NCBI RefSeq assembly: GCF_004570875.1
Contig: NZ_SPQK01000001.1
Coordinates: 186,001 to 250,000 of the forward strand
Length of the DNA stretch: 64,000 bases
Origin: Blastococcus sp. CT_GayMR16
GTDB taxonomy: Bacteria; Actinomycetota; Actinomycetes; Mycobacteriales; Geodermatophilaceae
Direction of reading: 5' to 3'
Shown here one piece after another: positions 17,234 through 26,197 of the stretch; the first letter of the stretch is position 1, and each line of letters opens with the position of its first letter. The notes beneath the pieces were generated by a model. It saw only the letters and a list, made by a program, of their open reading frames with translations, was not told the origin of the DNA and searched no databases. Made by a program: the position numbers and the translations under genes.

Positions 17234-17956
17234 TCACCGCCCGGTCGGCAGCAGGATCAGCGCCAGGCTGCCGGTGGAGGCGAGCCTGGCGACGGCCGGC
17301 CCGTCGGCGTCGCGGACCCGCACGTCGACGACCGTGACCTGGGTGGTCGGGTTCACCGGCCCGACCTCGGCGACGCTCGCCTCGGTCGGCCGATCGGGCG
17401 TCGCGCCTGAAGCGCCGGTCTCGCCAGTGGAGCCAGTGGTGCCGGGAGTCGGGACGATCAGCACCTGCTGTCCCGGGGCCAGCCCTCGAGCGGGGAACTG
17501 CCCTTCCTTCAACGGCAGGGCGACCAGCATCTCCCCGGCCGCGAGTCCGGTGCCTGCGCCGACCTGGGCGCGGGTCAGCATCTCGCCGCCGGTCAACGGG
17601 ACCTGCGCCACCATTCCGACGACCTGGGACTGCTCCGCCGCCGGGATGGGCGAGAGGTTGGGGTCCATGGGAACGTTCGCGACCGTCAGGTCATCGGCTG
17701 TGATCGTCGAGCCCACCTGCACGTCCCGGGCGACGGCGAGCACCTCGGCGTGCGAGGTCAGCATTCGGCCGGCGGCGAAGGCGAGAAGGCCACCCAGCAG
17801 CACGACGAGCACGCTGAGGATCAGTGCCCTGCGGCTCGAGCGCCGTCTCGACGCAGCACTGCGCAGTGGGGGTGCCGGCGGCGTCGGAGCGGTGTGGGGC
17901 GCGGAAGCCACCGGCGGCCCGGCCGGCATCGGCGCACCATCGACGCGCGCGGTCAC
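17234..17956 (-). CDS. CpaB/RcpC-type SAF domain protein
   Basis: A 240-residue protein with a Pro-rich cytoplasmic N-terminus, one membrane helix (ALILSVLVVLLGGLLAFAAG, about 44-63) and an extracytoplasmic SAF domain (VLAVARDVQVGSTITADDLT, VPLTGGEMLTRAQVG). A second part starts LVALPLKEGQFPARGLAPGQ. CpaB/RcpC proteins support assembly of Flp pili across the envelope. GTG start overlapping the preceding stop by four bases. Confidence 0.82.
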   Translation of the reverse strand: MTARVDGAPMPAGPPVASAPHTAPTPPAPPLRSAASRRRSSRRALILSVLVVLLGGLLAFAAGRMLTSHAEVLAVARDVQVGSTITADDLTVANVPMDPNLSPIPAAEQSQVVGMVAQVPLTGGEMLTRAQVGAGTGLAAGEMLVALPLKEGQFPARGLAPGQQVLIVPTPGTTGSTGETGASGATPDRPTEASVAEVGPVNPTTQVTVVDVRVRDADGPAVARLASTGSLALILLPTGR

Positions 17957-18903
17957 CTAGTCACCACCGCTTGCACCTCCGCAACCGCGAACGTCGCGTT
18001 CGACGACGTCGTCAGGTCCGGCAGGGTGCCGCTCGCTCCTGTCGACGACGTCCAGGCGACCGACCAACTGATGCCGTACGTGGCCGTCGCCTGCTCATCG
18101 GGCTGGCGGATCGACGAGTGCGGATACCGGTAGTGGCAGCCCGCCGGGGAGGGCGCCCACACGCCGTCGCCTGGCTGCCAGGCCACCCCGGGGCCGGGAC
18201 AGGAGACAGCGTCCGCGCCGTCGCCGGGTGTGAATCTCAAGGCGGTCGGCGTCACGGTCACCTGCGCCCAGACACCGCCGGCGTCCGCCCGTGCGGTCAG
18301 CGCCCGGAACGAATCGGAGTCGGTCCAGAACCACGTGTAGGCGTTGACCACCGTGAAGGGCCGGCCGTCCCGCATGGTCCCGCCCGGGTAGCGGCCGGTC
18401 GTCGGCGCGGGGATCGTCAGCGTCCGCAGCGCCTGCTCAGCGAGCACCGCGGGGTCGACTGCTGCCGGGCCAGCCGGCGCGGTCCCAGACCAGAACGAGA
18501 ATCCGTTCGTGCCGGGGAAGGACCCACCGTTCGTGTAGAAGGTGCACAGGTAGATGGCGCCGTCGGTGTGGCCGCCCCAGATGGGCGAGTCCTTGGGAGG
18601 CTGCACGGGTATCGGCTGCGCGTAGCACTGCAGGCTCTGCACCCACCATGACGGGCCTTCTCGGCACGGGATGGCGGCGCCGGTGGCGTCCAGCGTGCAG
18701 GCGGCCTCGCCACTCCGGCCATCGCTACTGGAGCCCGCCGCGACCGGCCGAGTTGCCGGCTGCTGGGCGGACTCGGCCTCCACCACGCAGATGCCGTGCG
18801 AGTTGTACTGCTGGCAGGCGACCGGGTCAGCCGCAGCCGGGACCCCGCTCTGGCCACAGAGGCCAAGCAGCACCCCGAGAAGCGCGACCGTCACCCGTCG
18901 CAT
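17953..18903 (-). CDS. Secreted protein of the tad locus, unknown function
   Basis: A 316-residue protein with a clear signal peptide (MRRVTVALLGVLLGLCGQSG, cleavage near AAADP). The mature part is rich in Trp, Gly and Pro, with at least eight cysteines that may pair outside the cell (CQQYNSHGIC, CTLDATGAAIPC, LQCYAQP, LCTFY). I do not recognise a domain. It is translationally linked to its neighbours: its ATG overlaps the lipoprotein stop by 13 bases and its own stop overlaps the CpaB start. A surface or pilus-associated role is likely from context. Confidence 0.7.
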   Translation of the reverse strand: MRRVTVALLGVLLGLCGQSGVPAAADPVACQQYNSHGICVVEAESAQQPATRPVAAGSSSDGRSGEAACTLDATGAAIPCREGPSWWVQSLQCYAQPIPVQPPKDSPIWGGHTDGAIYLCTFYTNGGSFPGTNGFSFWSGTAPAGPAAVDPAVLAEQALRTLTIPAPTTGRYPGGTMRDGRPFTVVNAYTWFWTDSDSFRALTARADAGGVWAQVTVTPTALRFTPGDGADAVSCPGPGVAWQPGDGVWAPSPAGCHYRYPHSSIRQPDEQATATYGISWSVAWTSSTGASGTLPDLTTSSNATFAVAEVQAVVTR

Positions 18904-19499
18904 GACTGCGCCTGCCTGTTCGGAGCCTCGCTGACCCGCCACGAGGAGGCGCCCGGGTAGTCCGGGTTGACCACCGTCAACCGTGCGACGAGGTATCTCG
19001 GGCGGTCGGCGGGGATGACCGAGGTCCCGGAAGCATCGGTCGCCTGCACCTGGCTCACGTCGACACATGCGGTGACCACGACAGTCGGGAGCGTTGGTGA
19101 TGGCGAGGCCGCTGGATCGGTCGTGAGGTCGACGCTGTCTGCGGTCGCCGTCACCAGCTGGGACCGCCCGATCTGCTGAAATCCCTGGGAACGGAACGTC
19201 CCGATAGCCGTGGCCTGGGCGGTGGCCTCCGGCGCGACCGCCACCTCGTAGAGGTCGTCGAGAGGTCGCGACGGGTCCAAATAGAGGTCGTCAATCGTCC
19301 CGAGGTAGGTCGGGACGAAGGCGACCGCCTGTGCTTCCGCGTCGCTGGACGGATCGGTCGTGGATGGTGCCGCGCTCGAGGATGGCCCCGACGTCGTGGA
19401 GGTCGGCGCAGCCGAGGAACCGTCGCCGGACGACGAGCACCCCGAGACCGTGAGCACGGCAGCCACCGCTGCCGTGACCGCCGCCCGCGTCACCCGCAC
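18891..19499 (-). CDS. Lipoprotein of the tad locus
   Basis: A 202-residue protein starting at GTG 19499 with a GGAGGTG ribosome site. The N-terminus RVTRAAVTAAVAAVLTVSGC ends in a lipobox (VSGC), followed by a Ser/Thr/Pro linker and a domain of about 130 residues with two cysteines. The linker composition is typical of actinobacterial lipoproteins. No enzyme signature is seen. It is the first gene of the pilus operon and divergent from the prepilin peptidase gene. Confidence 0.72.
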   Translation of the reverse strand: MRVTRAAVTAAVAAVLTVSGCSSSGDGSSAAPTSTTSGPSSSAAPSTTDPSSDAEAQAVAFVPTYLGTIDDLYLDPSRPLDDLYEVAVAPEATAQATAIGTFRSQGFQQIGRSQLVTATADSVDLTTDPAASPSPTLPTVVVTACVDVSQVQATDASGTSVIPADRPRYLVARLTVVNPDYPGASSWRVSEAPNRQAQSCDG

Positions 19500-19771
19500 G
19501 CGTGAGCACCTCCGCTTCCGGTTCGCCCGTTCGTGTATCGAGACTTCCTGTTCCACGGGAACACGGTGTGACGTCCAGCACCATGCCACCCGTTCGAGTG
19601 ACCCAGAGTCACGATCGTTCCGCCTCCCGTCCCCCAGATGGGTGTATCGCAGGGCCCCGTCAGGCTTCGGCGTCGCACACTCGCAGCCCACTCCCCCACG
19701 CCCCGGCGGGTGAGGTGTCAGCACGCGGGAGCAGTCGTTCGCGGTCCGGCCGAGGAGGCATCTGGCGGCGC

Positions 19772-20410
19772 ATGATCAGTCTGTGGCTGGGTGCCGCGGT
19801 TGCGGCCGCCGTCGCCGGGGCCATGGCCACACGCGTGCTGGCCGCACGTGGGCTCGCGCAGTTGGCGCGACCGGACGCCATGAGCAGAGGTGTGAGCCTG
19901 GCGAGTGCTCTCGGCGGGATCGCGGCCGGGGCGGCCGCGATGGCGGCGACACATCGGACCGGAATATGGTGGCTCCCGCCGGCCCTGCTGGTCTGGGGAT
20001 GCGCGCTCGTCGCGGCGGCTTGCTGCGACGCGGTCACCCAGCGCGTCCCGACCGCACTCGTCCGGCAGGCCGGCGTCCTGACCTGCGCTCTGCTGACGGT
20101 CGCACTGGCCGTGCACGGCGACTGGCCGGGACTGGCGCTCAGCGGGGTCGCTGCGGTGGCGTCCGGGCTGGTGATGCTCCTGTGCTGGCGCTTCGCGGGC
20201 GCAGGCTTCGGTGACGTCCGCCTAGCGACGCTCGGCGGACTGGGCCTGGGGCACGCCACGGCTCGCGGCCTCCTGTTGGCCCTCGCCGCGTTCACGTTGA
20301 TCACCGTGACGCAGGCCGTAGTGACCTTGATGCGTGGTGGGGACCGTCGGAGCGCGATCCCCTACGGCCCTGCCCTCGCGGTGGGCTTCTTGCTCGCGGC
20401 CGCTCTCTGA
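19772..20410 (+). CDS. Prepilin peptidase, A24 family (TadV/CpaA type)
   Basis: A 212-residue polytopic membrane protein with the two aspartates of A24 aspartic peptidases: CCDAVTQRVP in the first cytoplasmic loop and GAGFGDVRLATLGG (GxGD) further on. It should cleave the leaders of the pilin and TadE proteins encoded divergently. It lacks the N-terminal methylase domain of PilD, as TadV/CpaA enzymes do. The ATG at 19772 has GAGGAGG 13 bases upstream. Confidence 0.85.
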   Translation: MISLWLGAAVAAAVAGAMATRVLAARGLAQLARPDAMSRGVSLASALGGIAAGAAAMAATHRTGIWWLPPALLVWGCALVAAACCDAVTQRVPTALVRQAGVLTCALLTVALAVHGDWPGLALSGVAAVASGLVMLLCWRFAGAGFGDVRLATLGGLGLGHATARGLLLALAAFTLITVTQAVVTLMRGGDRRSAIPYGPALAVGFLLAAAL

Positions 20411-20519
20411 CACCATCCGGAAGCCTGGCGCTCGATTTCCCGAAGCAAGATCTGCGGCACGCCGGCAGGGCGACGGTCCCATAAGCCGGTTCGGTGCCCC
20501 CCGCCCCGCCTCCTCGACA

Positions 20520-21728
20520 TCAGGCGCCGGTCTCGTCGGGTCCCGGGTTCGTGCTCTCGCCTTGGCGCCGTCCACGCCCTGGGGGCGACTGGGGACGCCG
20601 GGTCTTGTGTGCGATGGCGGCGCTGTCGAGTCTGGCTTCGGCTCGATCGGCCCTGCTGCGCTGCACGCTGGCATCCTCGCGCGCGGCGCTGAGATCACCG
20701 CGCAGCTCGACGGACTCCGCCCGGAGTCGGCGGTTCTCCTCCTCGTGACGGGCACGCAGATCGTCGACCCGCTGCTGGCCGTGGGCCTTCTCGCGCTCGG
20801 CGTCGTGAACGGAGGCGTCGCGCTGGGCGGTCATCGTCGCCAGCTTCCCGCGCAGATCGCCGACCTCCTCACGGAGGTCCGTCGCTCGCCGTTCGGCTTG
20901 AACCAGGTCCCGGCGTAGCGGCTCGACCGCGTCCTCCGCCCGGGCGGCGCGCTGCGACTCGGCGTCGATCCGCTCGACAGCATTGCGGGATCGTTCCTCG
21001 GCCTCGGACTGCGCGACGAGGGCGGCTTCGGCTCGTTGCGTCGCGGCATCCCGGTCGGCGTGTGCCTCGACCAGCCGCGCTTCGGTGACGGTCAGTTTCT
21101 CGGCGAGATCGACCAGCCTCGCTGAGGACTGCTCCCGCTCCGCCTCGACGATCGCGCGCGCGCCAGCCAGTTCGGCGATCACCCTGTCCCGCTCTGCGTT
21201 TGCCTCCGCCAGCCGCTGGCCAGACTCGTCCAGCCCGGCACGAAGCTGCTCGCTCAGCGAAGATGCCTCCTCAGCAGCGGCGTCGGCCTCGGCGCGCTCG
21301 GCCTCGGCACGGCGTTGCGCTTGCTCAGCCCGACTGGCGCGAGCCTCGGCCGTCGCCACCTGCTCGGCCGCCTGACTCGTCACGGCTTCGATCTGTAGCT
21401 CGGCGGCTTCCGGATCGGCCACGGTCCGCAGCTCCTCGAGCAACCCCTGCAGTTGCTGACCCAGGTGCTCGACCATGCCGGCGACCTGACCGTGCAACTC
21501 GCTGGCCCGCTGCCGCGCGGCGTCCACCGGCCGCTGCTCGACCCCGGCCGCGTGCCCGGACTGCTCTGTGCGCAGCCGGCGGCGGGCGTGCCAGGCGGCG
21601 GTCCGGTTGTGTCCGCTGTTGTCGCAGTACTCCGGCGGCCGGCCGGCCCCTGCCTGCGATGCCGCAGCCGGCCGTTGGCAGCCGGGAAATCGACAGATCC
21701 GACGTTCCGTTTCCGTGGGCTCGCTCAT
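20520..21728 (-). CDS. Coiled-coil protein with N-terminal Cys/His motif
   Basis: A 402-residue protein. Residues 12-45 carry CRFPGCQRP, EYCDNSGHNRTAAWHARRR, a possible zinc-binding treble-clef-like motif. The rest (about 70-385) is almost entirely an Ala/Glu/Arg-rich coiled coil, and the C-terminus is basic and disordered. Such proteins are often labelled KfrA-like or chromosome segregation ATPase, but there is no ATPase motif here. A DNA-binding or partition accessory function is possible. The start at 21728 was chosen because the sequence before it has no protein character. Confidence 0.7.
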   Translation of the reverse strand: MSEPTETERRICRFPGCQRPAAASQAGAGRPPEYCDNSGHNRTAAWHARRRLRTEQSGHAAGVEQRPVDAARQRASELHGQVAGMVEHLGQQLQGLLEELRTVADPEAAELQIEAVTSQAAEQVATAEARASRAEQAQRRAEAERAEADAAAEEASSLSEQLRAGLDESGQRLAEANAERDRVIAELAGARAIVEAEREQSSARLVDLAEKLTVTEARLVEAHADRDAATQRAEAALVAQSEAEERSRNAVERIDAESQRAARAEDAVEPLRRDLVQAERRATDLREEVGDLRGKLATMTAQRDASVHDAEREKAHGQQRVDDLRARHEEENRRLRAESVELRGDLSAAREDASVQRSRADRAEARLDSAAIAHKTRRPQSPPGRGRRQGESTNPGPDETGA

Positions 21729-22025
21729 AACGTAAAGCTGCACCGACGTAATGACGCCGGAACGCTTCTCGAGCAGTCCTGTGGACAGTGAGTCCGCGTC
21801 CACATCCACCACGCGCTGTCCGGCGGCCTTCGCCAGTTCACGCGTGCGGTGTGACTCGCAGGGGGGCCTGCCGTGCGGCATGGTGGCCATGGGGTCCGCG
21901 AGCGCGCTGCTGCACAAGTCCCGCGCTGGGAGTCGCCTACGAATTGCGCGCTTGAACGTGCTCACGCACCGTCCGACCTTCCCCGGACGGACGGCGCCGT
22001 CTTTGGGACTTCAGGCGCGCGAACC

Positions 22026-23276
22026 TCAGAGTTGCCCGGCGGCTCGCAGCCGGCTGTGGGCACCGCGCTCCTGGATGCCGCCGGTAGCCAGCAGCGTGGC
22101 GACGTCGGCGGCGGAATGCCAGGCGCTCTTCGGTCGGGCGCTCTCGGCGTCCAGCAGCGCGTACAGCCACCAGTCGTTTGTTCGGCGCGCCGCGACGTCA
22201 CGCGCCGCCTGGGCCTGGGACGGCTGCAGGTGCACATCAGCGAGCCGCTTGCTGGTGTAGCCCTTGATCTCGATGCGCACCTCAGCGCCGGCAACGTCGA
22301 CCGCCAGCAGGTCGCAGCCTTCGCCGCCGCACAGTTGCAAGTCGTCCCGTTCGATCAGCTGCCGCGCGGCGAGCTCGGCGCGACAGGCGGCGACGGCGCG
22401 CTGCTCGTTGGCGCGGCGGCGGTTGTTCTGCAGCACGTGGTCGTAGCGGTACTCCAGCAGTTCCTTGCTGCCGGTCTTGGTTGCGCGCAGCCGGGCGATC
22501 AGGGTGGGCAGGTCGGATTCGGTGAGGGCGTCGGGGTGGATGCCGCAGACGGCGAGCAGGTCGACCGCACCGGCGCCGGGGACGGCGGAGAGGGTGCGGC
22601 CTCGACCGCCGGTGCCGTTTTGTCGCTGCGGGCGCTTCTCGAACACCCCGCCGGTGACGCGGCCGAAGCTCTTGGCGGTGGTGCGCGGCACGAGATCGGT
22701 GAACCGGGTGGCCGGAATGAGGTGCACCCGTCGCTGGCGGCGCCCCTTCGCGTCGGTCCATGCCTCCGCCGGGCCGGCGATCGCGGCGCCGACGAGCAGG
22801 CTGGTGGCGCCCCAGTCGGGCAGCCGCAGGCCCTTGTCGCCGCGGGGGTCGCTGCGCTGGACGATGACGAGGTCGCCCGGGCGGATTTCCTCGATGGCGG
22901 CGCGATTGACCGCGGTATCCTCGGTGGACAGCCAGTCGTTGCCTTCCGCGGCGGCCAACTCCGGGTTCGCCCAGGGGAAGTGCACGTCGGCGTGGACGTC
23001 GCTCCGGTACCCGCGCCAGCCCGGCGTGAACGATGCCAGCCACAGGTCACGGATCGGTGTGATCGCGGGCGGCTGCTGCGGGGGTGGCGCGTCGAGCCGG
23101 GTGGTTGGCGGCGGGTACCCGTCTGCCTGGCCGCTGTAGAAGCCGGCACGGCCGAGCGCGGTCTCCAGCTCGGCCGCCAGCGCGCTGGAGGCGGGGGCGA
23201 AGGTCTCGCTGACCTCGTCAGCGGTGATTCGGACGCCGGAGCCGAGCGCAGCGGACAGACCAGTCGGCAAGGTCAT
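22026..23276 (-). CDS. Putative PD-(D/E)XK nuclease-like protein (DUF3883-like C-terminus)
   Basis: A 416-residue protein of unknown function. The C-terminal part (about 320-385) has GCDLLAVDVAGAEVRIEIKG followed by YTSKRLADVHLQPSQAQAAR, which fits the D...ExK pattern of PD-(D/E)XK nucleases and resembles DUF3883. The N-terminal half has WGATSLLVGAAIAG and WLASFTPGWRGYRSD, without a match I know. It lies near an excisionase-type gene and integrase, so a restriction or defence role of a mobile element is plausible. Confidence 0.6.
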   Translation of the reverse strand: MTLPTGLSAALGSGVRITADEVSETFAPASSALAAELETALGRAGFYSGQADGYPPPTTRLDAPPPQQPPAITPIRDLWLASFTPGWRGYRSDVHADVHFPWANPELAAAEGNDWLSTEDTAVNRAAIEEIRPGDLVIVQRSDPRGDKGLRLPDWGATSLLVGAAIAGPAEAWTDAKGRRQRRVHLIPATRFTDLVPRTTAKSFGRVTGGVFEKRPQRQNGTGGRGRTLSAVPGAGAVDLLAVCGIHPDALTESDLPTLIARLRATKTGSKELLEYRYDHVLQNNRRRANEQRAVAACRAELAARQLIERDDLQLCGGEGCDLLAVDVAGAEVRIEIKGYTSKRLADVHLQPSQAQAARDVAARRTNDWWLYALLDAESARPKSAWHSAADVATLLATGGIQERGAHSRLRAAGQL

Positions 23277-23562
23277 GATCACCGGCGCACCGTAGCCGGG
23301 TGCCCGGCGCCCGGCCAGGGAGGCAATTTGTCTTGGAGGGTCGCCCCGGGTGCGGCTGCACGATGGGCAGGATCCGGCAGCACTCGCCGCTGCGCACCCC
23401 GCCGGCGCACAGGGAAGCGCCTCCTGCGACGACGATGGCAATACGGGCCAACTACAGGGGCTGGGTCGTGTGCTGCAGGCGCAGCCTAGCTGTCGATACC
23501 TGGCCCTACGTTGCGGTGCCGGGCCTGCTCAGGCCGCGTCACGAATGACCGAGAGGTTCGCC

Positions 23563-23766
23563 ATGGACAGCCCTGATGACCTGCTCACCACAGCCGAGGT
23601 TGCCCAGATCATGCGCTCGCCCGTGTCCACGCTGAGGTACTGGCGGCACCTCGGCACCGGCCCGCACAGCTTCCGGCTAGGGCGTCGCGTGGTCTACAGG
23701 CGCGCCGATGTGACCGCGTGGCTGCTCGAACAGTCGGAAGCGGGACGGGCCGAACGAGCGGGCTGA
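23563..23766 (+). CDS. Excisionase-type helix-turn-helix protein
   Basis: A 67-residue protein with a MerR/HTH_17-type winged helix: LLTTAEVAQIMRSPVSTLRY, WRHLGTGPHSFRLGRRVVYR, RADVTAWLLEQ. The ATG at 23563 has GAGAGG six bases upstream; an ATG 18 bases earlier is the alternative. It is convergent with the integrase gene and probably acts as recombination directionality factor for it. Confidence 0.8.
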   Translation: MDSPDDLLTTAEVAQIMRSPVSTLRYWRHLGTGPHSFRLGRRVVYRRADVTAWLLEQSEAGRAERAG

Positions 23767-23827
23767 ACGGCGAGCGGGATGCCGTGCTCTGGTGCCGTGC
23801 CAGGATTTCGCGCCGACGCCGCGCAGG

Positions 23828-25078
23828 TCAGCGGTCCAGCACCCGCGCCGCTTCGGCGCTGACCACCTGGCGACCGAAGTAGACGTCGAGCGTCATCGAC
23901 GGGTTGGCATGGCCTAGCTGGTCGGCCACCTGCCGCGGGCTGAGCCCGGCCTCGTCGAGACGTGTGGCGACGGTCTTGCGGAAGGTGTGCGAGGTGACCC
24001 ACGACCAGGGTCCCTCCTCGCAACGGATCCGTCGCCCGGCCACTTCCGTCTTGAAGGCGCCGTCCCTATTGAGCTGGTAGCCGGTGCCGGCGCAGGTCTC
24101 GCACTCAAACGAGTCGAGCAACTGGCGAAGATCTCCCGAGACGTTCGACGGATCTCGCAGGACGCCACTCAGCGGCGGGGGAAAGACGACCTCCGCGTCC
24201 GACTGCCGTCTGAACCTCCCCCGCCGGTTCTCCAGCATCCGGACGGCGAAGTGAGGGAGGGCGACCACCCGCCATCCTGCCGTGGTCTTCGGCCGCGGTT
24301 GAATCGCCAGCCCGGTGCCGGGAACGCGGACCACGGTGGCGTTCACCTCCCAGGTCCGGGCGCCGAGGTCGAGGATCGGTCTGCCGTCACCGTTGGTCCC
24401 GTACCGCAGGGCCAACGCCTCACCGATCCGGCAGCCAGTGGCGAGCATCCAGTCGACCAGGTCGGGCAGGTCGAGTTCAGCCGCGCGGTCGCTGCTCCGG
24501 AACAACTCGAGGAGCCGCGAGGTCTCGTCCACGGTCAGAGCGCGTGGCGCCCGCTTGACGGTGCTGATCTTGGCGGCGGAGTCACGAACCGGGTTGACCG
24601 CAGCGGCGCCGTCCTGGATCGCCAGCGCGAACATTCCAGAGAGGCACGCCCGCGTCGTCTTGGCCGCGCCCGGTCCACTGCTCTTGGCGATGGCGGCCAG
24701 TGCGCGGCTGACCACGCCGGGGGTCACCTCGCGGATGCACAGCCGACCGAAGGCCGGCTTGACCTGCTTGTTGATGACCGATCGGTAGGTGCGCTGCGTG
24801 CCGGTCGACCAGCCGTGGTCGGCGTCCATCCAGGCATCGGCCAAGATGACCATCCGCGTCGAGGAGGTGATCGTGCCTACGCCGCCCGGCGCCTGGCGGC
24901 TGGTCAGCTCGGCCTTCAGCGCCCGCTCGGCCGCTGCCCGCGACAGGCCCACCTTGGAAACCAGCCGGACTCGCCCGTCGTAGTCACGGAACTTGACCCG
25001 GGCCTTGACCCGACCGTTTGGCAGCGTGGCGAACAGGACCTTGCCGCTGGTGCCCAGCGGCAGCGGGGGACGGCCCAC
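23828..25078 (-). CDS. Tyrosine site-specific integrase
   Basis: A 416-residue phage-type integrase. An N-terminal arm-binding region and SAM-like core-binding domain (about 75-180) precede the catalytic domain. Catalytic residues are visible in TGCRIGEALALR, SHTFRKTVATRLD, QLGHANPSMT and DVYFGR (nucleophilic Tyr). Between the first Arg and the His-x-x-Arg box is an insertion with CETC and a later Cys, which may hold a metal. GTG start with a GGAGGTG site. The gene reads away from the adjacent tRNA-Asn, the expected attachment site. Confidence 0.9.
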   Translation of the reverse strand: MGRPPLPLGTSGKVLFATLPNGRVKARVKFRDYDGRVRLVSKVGLSRAAAERALKAELTSRQAPGGVGTITSSTRMVILADAWMDADHGWSTGTQRTYRSVINKQVKPAFGRLCIREVTPGVVSRALAAIAKSSGPGAAKTTRACLSGMFALAIQDGAAAVNPVRDSAAKISTVKRAPRALTVDETSRLLELFRSSDRAAELDLPDLVDWMLATGCRIGEALALRYGTNGDGRPILDLGARTWEVNATVVRVPGTGLAIQPRPKTTAGWRVVALPHFAVRMLENRRGRFRRQSDAEVVFPPPLSGVLRDPSNVSGDLRQLLDSFECETCAGTGYQLNRDGAFKTEVAGRRIRCEEGPWSWVTSHTFRKTVATRLDEAGLSPRQVADQLGHANPSMTLDVYFGRQVVSAEAARVLDR

Positions 25079-25145
25079 GGGGCACCTCCGGCACCGAGTA
25101 ATGAGTGCCTAAAGAGTGCCTCGAACCTCTGACAGGTACAACAGC

Positions 25146-25183
25146 AAGGCCCCTGACCGGCGTCTTCACTGGTCAGGGGCCTT
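25146..25183 (-). terminator. Terminator of tRNA-Asn
   Basis: Perfect 13-bp inverted repeat AAGGCCCCTGACC / GGTCAGGGGCCTT with a 12-base loop, beginning seven bases past the 3' end of tRNA-Asn on the minus strand. It also separates the tRNA from the integrase promoter. Confidence 0.75.
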
Positions 25184-25189
25184 ACTCTG

Positions 25190-25262
25190 CTCCCCCGAGT
25201 GGACTCGAACCACTAACCCTGCGATTAACAGTCGCATGCTCTGCCAATTGAGCTACGGGGGA
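25190..25262 (-). tRNA. tRNA-Asn(GTT)
   Basis: 73 bases on the minus strand. The 7-bp acceptor stem is TCCCCCG / CGGGGGA with discriminator G; the D arm is GCTCAATTGGCAGAGC; the anticodon loop reads CTGTTAA with anticodon GTT; the T arm is GTGGTTCGAGTCCAC. CCA is not encoded. It is flanked by the integrase gene and is the probable attB/attR site of the element to the left. Confidence 0.95.
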
Positions 25263-25402
25263 TGAGCGGGTGCGCGACCCGCTGGCCTGACGAGGGTACA
25301 TCAGGCCTGGGAGCCCTCCCGGAGCGGCTCGCCCGGCTCTCGCGCGGTCACCGCCACCGGTAGCGTGAACGCCGATCCGGTCCCCGTCCTGGAGGTTTCC
25401 CC

Positions 25403-25612
25403 GTGGCGAAGCTGTCTTTCCTCGCCGGCTTCGGCGCCGGCTACGTGCTGGGCTCCAAGGCCGGCCGCGAGCGCTACGAGCAGATCCGCCGCGCCTACGC
25501 GCAGGCGAAGGACGACCCCCGGCTGCAGAGCCTCGCCGGCATGGCGCAGGCCCGCGCGGACGACGTCCTGGCCTCCGTGCGCACCCGCATGGGCAGCGAA
25601 ACTCCCCGCTGA
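25403..25612 (+). CDS. Small YtxH-like protein
   Basis: A 69-residue protein starting at GTG with a GGAGG site. The N-terminal hydrophobic glycine-rich stretch KLSFLAGFGAGYVLGSKAGR is followed by a basic helix RYEQIRRAYAQAKDDPR. The glycine-zipper plus ERYEQIRR pattern is common in small actinobacterial YtxH-like proteins of unknown function, probably membrane-associated. Confidence 0.65.
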   Translation: MAKLSFLAGFGAGYVLGSKAGRERYEQIRRAYAQAKDDPRLQSLAGMAQARADDVLASVRTRMGSETPR

Positions 25613-25621
25613 CCTGACCGG

Positions 25622-26197
25622 TCAGTCCGGCTGGTCGGCCGCGACCAGGTCGGCGAGCTTCTGCCGGGCGGCTTCCCGTGCGCCGGGGTCGCTGCGCTGC
25701 GCATCGTCGTCGAACACGACGGTCCACTCCCGGACGGGCTCGCCGGGGATCCGCCGGGCGACGAGCAGGACCCCTCCCCCGCCGGGCAGCGGCGAGCGCT
25801 GACTGGCCACCACCGTCTGGTCCACCCGACGGCGGACCACCGCCGGCAGGTCACCGGCGTCGCTCAGCGCGTGCCGGACCTTCGGCTGCCGCGCCTGCAC
25901 CCCGGGCTCGACCTCGACCAGCGGAACCACGTCGAACCGGCCTCCGCCGTCGGCCGTGGCCAGCCAGGTGGCCGAGCCGATCTGGTGCCACGGCAGTACC
26001 TCTGCGTCGACGACCGACGTCACCTCGGGCGGCACGATCCGCAGGCCGCGGGAGGTGGCGACCAGCCAGCCCTCGCCGCGGACGAGGCTGCCCCAGGCCA
26101 GCACCCGCTCGTCGGGATCGGTCGAGGCGAGGACGGCGACCCGCACCGGCTCCGGTGGCCGCGCGAACCGCCGCTTCACGTTGTCGAGGAGGCTCAC
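25622..26197 (-). CDS. Conserved hypothetical protein downstream of dnaG
   Basis: A 191-residue protein without membrane segments or known motifs. It starts MSLLDNVKRRF, contains ERVLAWGSLVRGEGWLVATS and VLPWHQIGSATWLA, and its C-terminal part resembles a PH-like or regulatory fold. Its ATG overlaps the dnaG stop (ATGA), so it is co-translated with primase. Function unknown. Confidence 0.6.
   Translation of the reverse strand: MSLLDNVKRRFARPPEPVRVAVLASTDPDERVLAWGSLVRGEGWLVATSRGLRIVPPEVTSVVDAEVLPWHQIGSATWLATADGGGRFDVVPLVEVEPGVQARQPKVRHALSDAGDLPAVVRRRVDQTVVASQRSPLPGGGGVLLVARRIPGEPVREWTVVFDDDAQRSDPGAREAARQKLADLVAADQPD

Noticed and set aside
1-25190. Search for a second copy of the tRNA-Asn 3' end as attL
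   Set aside because: No matching stretch was found by eye. It may lie left of the window, so island size stays open.
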